Shown here: positions 6,932 to 11,801 of the stretch, piece by piece
Layout of the letters: each line of letters begins with the position of its first letter
How positions within the stretch are numbered: position 1 is the stretch's first letter
DNA from: Alphaproteobacteria bacterium
GTDB taxonomy: Bacteria; Pseudomonadota; Alphaproteobacteria; Bin95
Assembly: GCA_022822125.1 (NCBI GenBank)
Contig: JAJECF010000003.1
Coordinates: 1-11,801 of the forward strand
Direction of reading: 5' to 3'
DNA length: 11,801 bases
Notes under the pieces: model-generated
Seen by the model: the letters and a program-made list of their open reading frames with translations, nothing else
Databases searched by the model: none
Told to the model about the DNA's origin: nothing
Position numbers and translations under genes: made by a program

Positions 6932-7263
6932 GCCAGCTTCTCGACGAACACCTCGATGGACCCGCCGCAGGCGAGTCCGACTTCCCAGGCCTGCTCGTCG
7001 CTCACGCCGAAATCCAGCAGGCGCGGCTCGCCGTCCTCTATGGTCCGGCAGGCTTCGGTCACGACCGCGCCCTCAATGCAGCCGCCCGAGACCGAGCCCT
7101 CGAAGGCGCCGCTGTCGTCCACGACCAACTGGCTGCCGACCGCGCGCGGCGACGAGCCCCAGGTCTTCACCACCGTGGCAAGCGCAACGCCCCTGCCCGC
7201 CGCCGCCCAGGCCGCCGCCTGTTCGAGAATCGCATCCGCTTCGCCTACAACCGCATCAGCCAT
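6928..7263 (-). CDS. XdhC/CoxI N-terminal domain protein
   Basis: This encodes a 111-residue protein that is only the N-terminal XdhC_CoxI domain. Conserved marks are TWGSSPR (34-40), GSVSGGCIEGAVV (56-68) with the family cysteine C62, and GLACGG (96-101) with C99. These cysteines are the likely contacts for the molybdenum cofactor or sulfur, by family analogy. It is complete for its type: the next gene supplies the Rossmann half. The ATG at 7263 has GGAGG 10 bases upstream, and it starts 19 bases before the coxE-like stop in a different frame. It should work with the downstream XdhC half in cofactor delivery. Confidence 0.88.
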   Translation of the reverse strand: MADAVVGEADAILEQAAAWAAAGRGVALATVVKTWGSSPRAVGSQLVVDDSGAFEGSVSGGCIEGAVVTEACRTIEDGEPRLLDFGVSDEQAWEVGLACGGSIEVFVEKLA

Positions 7264-8446
7264 TCACTCACTCCCTCCTGCCGGCGGACCGGCTCGCGCC
7301 CGAGCGCCGCGGCCAGATCCTCAAGACTATCCAGATTGTGCGCCGGGCGGAATTCGTCAACATGCGGCATCAGCGCCGCCGCGCCGCGCGCGCGCGGTTC
7401 ATAGGCATCGTAGCGCAGCAGCGGGTTGAGCCAGACCAGCCGCCGGCAGGATTTGTGCAGCCGCTCGATCTCGACCGCCAGCCCTTCGCCCGAATCGCGG
7501 TCGAGCCCGTCGCTGATGAGCAGCACCACCGCCCCCTGCCCCAGCACGCGGCGCGACCAGAGCCGGTTGAAACGCCTGAGCGAAGCGCCGATGCGGGTGC
7601 CGCCGGACCAGTCCTCCACCGCATCCGCGACGCCGGCCAGGGCCGTATCGACATCCTTTTGCCGAAGCTGGCGGGTGACATTGGTCAGCCGTGTGCCGAA
7701 CAGGAAGCAATGCACCCGGTCGCGGTCATTGGTGACGGCGTGCATGAAGTGCAGCAGCATCCGGGAATAGCGCGCCATCGACCCGGAAATATCGCAGATC
7801 ACGACCAGCGGCGGCGGGCGGCGCAAGCGGCGCTTGCGCCGGAGCGCCACGAAGTCGCCGCCTGTGCGCATCGCGCCCCTGAGCGTCGCCCGCAGGTCCG
7901 GCCGCCGCCCTCTCGGATGCAGCCGGAAACGCCGCGCGGGCGCGGGCCGGAGCGGCAGGCGCATCTTCGCCATGGCGCGCTTCGCCGCCTCCTGCTCCGC
8001 CAGCGACATGGTCTCGAAATCCATCTCCCGCAGCACTTCCCGATCCGACCAGGTGAGCTCAGCGCGGATTTCGACTTCCTCATCCCCCTCCCGCTCGCGA
8101 AGCCCGGTTTCCTGCGGCGTCAGCGCCTCCGCCAGCCGGCGGGCCAGCGGCTCGGACTCTTCCGCTCCGGTATCGACGCTGGAGGTCGGGATCACCAGCG
8201 ACATCATCCGCTCCAGCAGGCGCGGATTGCGCCAGAAGATATGGAATGCCTGGTCGAACAGCTCCTGCTGGCCGCGCCGGTTCACCAGCGCGGCATGGAG
8301 CGCCCAGTAGAATTGCGCGCGGTCGGCCATATCGACCGCCGAGACCGCCTCGATGGCCTTCAGCACCTGGTCCGGGCCGACCGGCAGGCCGGCAGTGCGC
8401 AGCACCCGGCCGAAATGCATGATGTTCTCGGGCAACCGCCCGCCGT

Positions 8447-8450
<4 letters not shown>
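7245..8450 (-). CDS. CoxE-like von Willebrand factor A domain protein
   Basis: This encodes a 401-residue cytoplasmic protein of the CoxE type. In carboxydotrophic bacteria CoxE works with the AAA+ protein CoxD in building the [CuSMoO2] site of CO dehydrogenase; relatives serve other molybdenum hydroxylases. The N-terminal half (1-210) is helical, with a charged, Arg-rich end before the VWA domain. The metal-ion site is intact: DISGS at 220-224, T285 in SGGTRIG, and D314 in LISDGLD. The ATG at 8450 overlaps the ATPase stop as ATGA and fixes the start; the frame stays open far upstream only as a shadow of the ATPase gene. Upstream of the start is G-rich with no clean Shine-Dalgarno, consistent with coupling. 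Confidence 0.88.
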
Positions 8451-9370
<920 letters not shown>

Positions 9371-9385
9371 GGGGCGGGGGTCCCG

Positions 9386-10954
9386 TCAGTGGCGGAAATG
9401 GCGCATGCCGGTGAATACCATGGCGAGGCCCCGCTCGTCGGCCGCGCGGATCACCTCCTCGTCGCGCACGGAGCCGCCCGGCTGCACGACGGCGGTGGCG
9501 CCCGCCTCAGCAGCCGCCAGCAGCCCGTCGGCGAAGGGAAAGAAGGCGTCGGACGCCACCACCGAGCCGACGGTCGCCGGAGTGCCGCCATCCGCCGCAT
9601 CCGCGGCCTTGCGCGCAGCGGTGCGGGCGCTGTCCACCCGGCTCATCTGCCCGGCGCCCACGCCCACCGTCGCCCCGTCCTTCACATAGACGATGGCATT
9701 GGACTTCACATGCTTGCAGACGGTGAACGCCACCTTCAGGTCGGCCATCTCGTCCTCGCTCGGCGCGCGCTTCGTGACGGTGCGGAACGCGCCCGCCCGG
9801 CCGTTGTCCCGGCCCTGGAGCAGGAAGCCGCCGGCGAGCGAACGGAAGGTCATGGCCGGCGCGAGCGGGTCCGGCACCGCCCCCGTCAGCAGCAGGCGGA
9901 GATTGGTCCGGCCAGCGAGCCGCGCGCGCGCCGCCTCGTCCGCTCCGGGCGCAATCACGGCTTCCAGGAAAAGCCCGGCCAGCCGCTCGGCCAGCGATTC
10001 GTCGAGCGGCCGGTTGACGGCGACGATGCCGCCGAAAGCGCTCACCGGGTCGCAGGCAAGCGCCCGGTCCCAGGCCTCAACGAGATCCTCCGAAACGGCG
10101 GCGCCGCAGGGATTGGCGTGCTTGACGATGACGACCGCCGGGCGCGCGAACTCGCTCACTAGCTCGAAGGCCGCATCCACATCGTTCAGGTTGTTGTAGC
10201 TGAGCTCCTTGCCCTGCGCCTGTTCGGCGCTCGCCACGCCCGGCCGGCCGCTGCCATCCGTGTAGAACGCCGCCGACTGGTGCGGGTTCTCGCCATAGCG
10301 CAGCGTCTGGCGGCGCACGCCCGAAAGCGAAAGGCGCGGCGGGAAGGCCTCGCCCGTCCGCTCCGCAAACCAGCCCGAAACGGCGGCGTCGTAAGCGGCG
10401 GTATGCCCATAGGCCTCGGCGGCGAGGCGGCGGCGGAGCGACAGCGGGGTTGCGCCGTCCGCCTCCATCTCCGCGCGGATATCGTCCAGATGCTCCGGGG
10501 CCGTGGCGACGGCGACGAAGCGGTGGTTCTTGGCGGCCGCGCGGATGAGCGCCGGTCCGCCTATGTCGATATTCTCGATGCAGGCGGCTTCGTCCGCGCC
10601 GGCCGCCACCGTTTCCGCGAAGGGGTAGAGATTGACGACCAGAAGGTCGATGGGCCGGATGCCGTGAGTGTCCATGGCTTCGACATGGACCGGCACGTCG
10701 CGCAGCCCCAGCAGCCCGCCATGCAGCACCGGATGCAGCGTCTTGACCCGCCCGTCCAGCATTTCGGGAAAGCCCGTCCGCTCCGAGACCTCCACGACGG
10801 GGATGCCGGCCGCGCCCAGTTGCCGGGCCGTGCCGCCGGTGGAGAGGATTTCGACGCCGCGCTCCGCGAGAAAGCGCCCGAACGCCTCCAGCCCCGCCTT
10901 GTCGGACACGGAAACAAGGGCGCGGCGAATGGCTATGCGGTCGCGGGCGGTCAA
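9386..10954 (-). CDS. purH: Bifunctional AICAR transformylase/IMP cyclohydrolase
   Basis: This encodes a 522-residue cytoplasmic enzyme that carries out the last two steps of purine synthesis: formylation of AICAR with 10-formyltetrahydrofolate, then ring closure to IMP. The N-terminal IMP cyclohydrolase (MGS-like) domain shows STGGTARQL (38-46), [12 protein letters not shown] (71-82) and NLYPF (108-112). The transformylase part shows RYGENPHQ (219-226), VKHANPCG (277-284) with the catalytic Lys-His pair, AFGGIVA (306-312), KSNAIVY (417-423), GQMSRVDS (435-442) and QPGGSVRD (491-498). Length is normal. The start is TTG at 10954, supported by GGAGGG 8 bases upstream and by the position of the conserved [10 protein letters not shown]. 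It is the first gene of the leftward operon. Confidence 0.95.
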   Translation of the reverse strand: MTARDRIAIRRALVSVSDKAGLEAFGRFLAERGVEILSTGGTARQLGAAGIPVVEVSERTGFPEMLDGRVKTLHPVLHGGLLGLRDVPVHVEAMDTHGIRPIDLLVVNLYPFAETVAAGADEAACIENIDIGGPALIRAAAKNHRFVAVATAPEHLDDIRAEMEADGATPLSLRRRLAAEAYGHTAAYDAAVSGWFAERTGEAFPPRLSLSGVRRQTLRYGENPHQSAAFYTDGSGRPGVASAEQAQGKELSYNNLNDVDAAFELVSEFARPAVVIVKHANPCGAAVSEDLVEAWDRALACDPVSAFGGIVAVNRPLDESLAERLAGLFLEAVIAPGADEAARARLAGRTNLRLLLTGAVPDPLAPAMTFRSLAGGFLLQGRDNGRAGAFRTVTKRAPSEDEMADLKVAFTVCKHVKSNAIVYVKDGATVGVGAGQMSRVDSARTAARKAADAADGGTPATVGSVVASDAFFPFADGLLAAAEAGATAVVQPGGSVRDEEVIRAADERGLAMVFTGMRHFRH

Positions 10955-10962
10955 GGGGGCGG

Positions 10963-10968
10963 CCCTCC
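10963..10968 (-). promoter_or_regulatory. Shine-Dalgarno fixing the purH TTG start
   Basis: On the minus strand GGAGGG lies 8 bases upstream of TTG at 10952-10954. No ATG or GTG is available between this site and the conserved N-terminus, so it supports TTG initiation of purH. Confidence 0.7.
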
Positions 10969-11190
10969 GGCTTCACGCTTCGCCGCCCCGGATAGCACCC
11001 GCCCGCCCCGCCGTCACGCAGCGGCAATGTCGCGCCCGGAAGCGCATCGTGAACCGGATCGACGCTGACGCGCCCGTCCGGGACGGCAGGAGACGCTTGT
11101 CGGTTCCTGCCTGCAGCCGTTGGCATGAGGCGGATATTGCGCGAAGCCGATGGCATCGACTATGTGGAGCTCTTCATTGAGGCAACACCC
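10969..11190. other. Divergent intergenic region, purH/higA
   Basis: The stretch between the leftward purH and the rightward antitoxin gene should hold promoters for both. I see no clear -35/-10 pair in either direction and no riboswitch-like pattern. The antitoxin frame stays open back to a stop at 11050-11052 and contains an earlier ATG at 11125. That extension is unlike HigA proteins. The only clear signal is GAGG at 11179-11182, 8 bases before the ATG at 11191. Confidence 0.4.
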
Positions 11191-11478
11191 ATGCTCATGC
11201 ACGATCCCCCCCATCCCGGCGCTTTCATCCGGCGCCGGTGCCTCGAACCCCTGGGCCTGACGGTGACCGAGGCGGCGAAGGGTCTTGCGGTATCGCGCAA
11301 TACGCTTTCCCTGCTGCTCAACGGCCGGCTCGGCATTTCTCCCGAAATGGCGATCAGGCTGTCCGAGGCGTTTGGAGGCAGCCCCGAAAGCTGGCTCACC
11401 CAGCAGATGCAATACGACCTCTGGCACGCGCAACAGGACCGCAAGCCGGTCGAGGTCCGAAAGTTCGCCGCCGCCTGA
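11191..11478 (+). CDS. HigA-family antitoxin-like HTH protein
   Basis: This encodes a 95-residue DNA-binding protein of the HigA/VapI addiction-module type. The N-terminus [20 protein letters not shown] is typical of the family, followed by a helix-turn-helix at about 25-45 ([20 protein letters not shown]), then [22 protein letters not shown] (49-69) and a short polar tail. HigA normally neutralises the HigB ribosome-dependent mRNase and represses its own operon. The ATG at 11191 is chosen over the in-frame ATG at 11125 because GAGG lies 8 bases upstream and family homology starts there. No HigB-sized toxin gene lies directly upstream or downstream, so it may be a solitary regulator, or the toxin has been lost. 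Confidence 0.85.
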   Translation: MLMHDPPHPGAFIRRRCLEPLGLTVTEAAKGLAVSRNTLSLLLNGRLGISPEMAIRLSEAFGGSPESWLTQQMQYDLWHAQQDRKPVEVRKFAAA

Positions 11479-11578
11479 GCAGGGAGACTCCATCGGCGGA
11501 GCGGACAGGCCAGCGAGAATTCCCCTCCTCGCTCGCCGGCCCGCGAGTCGGCACCCCTCTCTATCCTTGCCGAAATAT
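11479..11578. other. Downstream region of higA, no gene
   Basis: Nothing coding is supported here. A weak stem, CTCGC (11532-11536) with GCGAG (11543-11547), could slow polymerase, but no T-run follows it, so I do not call a terminator. Confidence 0.4.
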
Positions 11579-11609
11579 GAACAAAATCTGGTAAAATTGC
11601 CTTTTGTTC
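11579..11609. repeat. Perfect 8-base dyad GAACAAAA/TTTTGTTC
   Basis: GAACAAAA (11579-11586) and TTTTGTTC (11602-11609) form a perfect inverted repeat with 15 bases between the arms. It is AT-rich within a GC-rich window and lies 11 bases upstream of a TTGACA hexamer, as an operator might. The arms contain GAAC/GTTC, the half-site of the alphaproteobacterial LexA box, but the direct-repeat spacing of that box is not met exactly. It could also fold as a hairpin in RNA. Confidence 0.5.
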
Positions 11610-11620
11610 GCGTTTTGGGC

Positions 11621-11647
11621 TTGACATCTGGCGGATTGTGTTATGAT
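11621..11647 (+). promoter_or_regulatory. Strong sigma-70-like promoter near right edge
   Basis: A consensus -35, TTGACA (11621-11626), is followed after 15 bases by TATGAT (11642-11647), five of six to consensus. A TG at 11639-11640 gives an extended -10 (TGnTATGAT), which can offset the short spacer. Transcription would begin near 11654 and run rightward out of the window. No coding start with a well-placed ribosome site follows within the window. Confidence 0.6.
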
Positions 11648-11653
11648 GGTCCC

Positions 11654-11801
11654 CAGGGAAGCGGCATCCGGAGCCGCGTCCCGGGCGTTGCGCGGCCGGG
11701 CGGCGCCACTTTCTGAAAACCCGTGAGAAGCCGACGGGAGGGGTGCGCCCTCTGCCTCGCGCGCGCAATCAGGCGCACGAGCCGCGCCGCCGCGATACGC
11801 G
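11654..11801 (+). other. Structured RNA or leader, runs off the window
   Basis: Downstream of the promoter are successive hairpins: GCGGC/GCCGC (11661-11665, 11673-11677), CCCGG/CCGGG (11680-11684, 11696-11700), CCCGT/ACGGG (11720-11724, 11734-11738) and GTGCGCC/GGCGCAC (11743-11749, 11772-11778). No protein frame with a normal start is evident; a GTG at 11743 opens a frame to the edge, but the purine run before it is too close. It could be the 5' part of a noncoding RNA or the leader of a gene beyond the window. I do not recognise the family; GC-rich DNA yields some hairpins by chance. Confidence 0.35.

Noticed and set aside
10077..11156. Minus-strand frame overlapping purH and its upstream region
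   Set aside because: It is an Arg/Gly-rich frame-shifted shadow of purH with no recognisable domain.
11532..11547. Rho-independent terminator after the HigA-like gene
   Set aside because: The stem has only five pairs and no T-run follows.
11606..11620. LexA (SOS) box GTTC-N7-GTTC
   Set aside because: The second half reads GGGC, so only one half-site matches; kept only as a possibility in the dyad finding.
11654..11801. Cobalamin riboswitch, suggested by AGGGAAGC and a later CTCTGCC
   Set aside because: The conserved core and its spacing are not present; the resemblance is limited to short GC-rich words.

Overview
The window is uniformly GC-rich and gene-dense and looks like a chromosomal segment of an alphaproteobacterium. 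Supporting signs are the DUF1045 2H phosphoesterase, the small MJ0042-type zinc-ribbon membrane protein, the YdcF-PlsC pair, a split XdhC with an MPT-binding/MobA-like fusion, and long chains of ATGA-overlapping genes. I cannot name a genus. No transposase, CRISPR array, tRNA or rRNA gene is visible.

Layout. Positions 1-170 hold no gene but contain nested inverted repeats. A leftward group follows: cytochrome b561-like membrane protein (171-860), a possible 29-codon linking ORF (857-946), a DUF1045 phosphoesterase (943-1623) and a zinc-ribbon membrane protein (1631-2044), read from a promoter near 2081-2109. A rightward group diverges from it: YdcF/DUF218 (2209-2814), a PlsC-type acyltransferase (2811-3536) and a PrpF-family isomerase (3541-4665). 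From memory, ftsE and ftsX often sit between the zinc-ribbon gene and ydcF in alphaproteobacteria; here they are absent. The PrpF stop codon overlaps the stop of the next leftward operon, so the two units meet tail to tail with no spacer.

The leftward operon 10954-4662 begins with purH (last two steps of IMP synthesis), then continues through a MoxR/CoxD AAA+ ATPase, a CoxE-like VWA protein, an N-terminal-only XdhC, a C-terminal-only XdhC and an MPT-binding plus MobA-like nucleotidyltransferase fusion. The last five genes form a maturation set for molybdenum hydroxylases (CO dehydrogenase or xanthine dehydrogenase family): nucleotidyl transfer to molybdopterin, cofactor handling, and ATPase/VWA-driven active-site assembly. 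No hydroxylase structural gene is present, so the target enzyme must be encoded elsewhere.

The right end holds a solitary HigA-type antitoxin gene (11191-11478) with no recognisable toxin, then a 323-base stretch without a called gene. That stretch carries an 8-base dyad (GAACAAAA/TTTTGTTC), a promoter-like TTGACA with extended -10, and a run of hairpins to the window edge. It may be the 5' end of a structured RNA or the leader of a gene outside the window.
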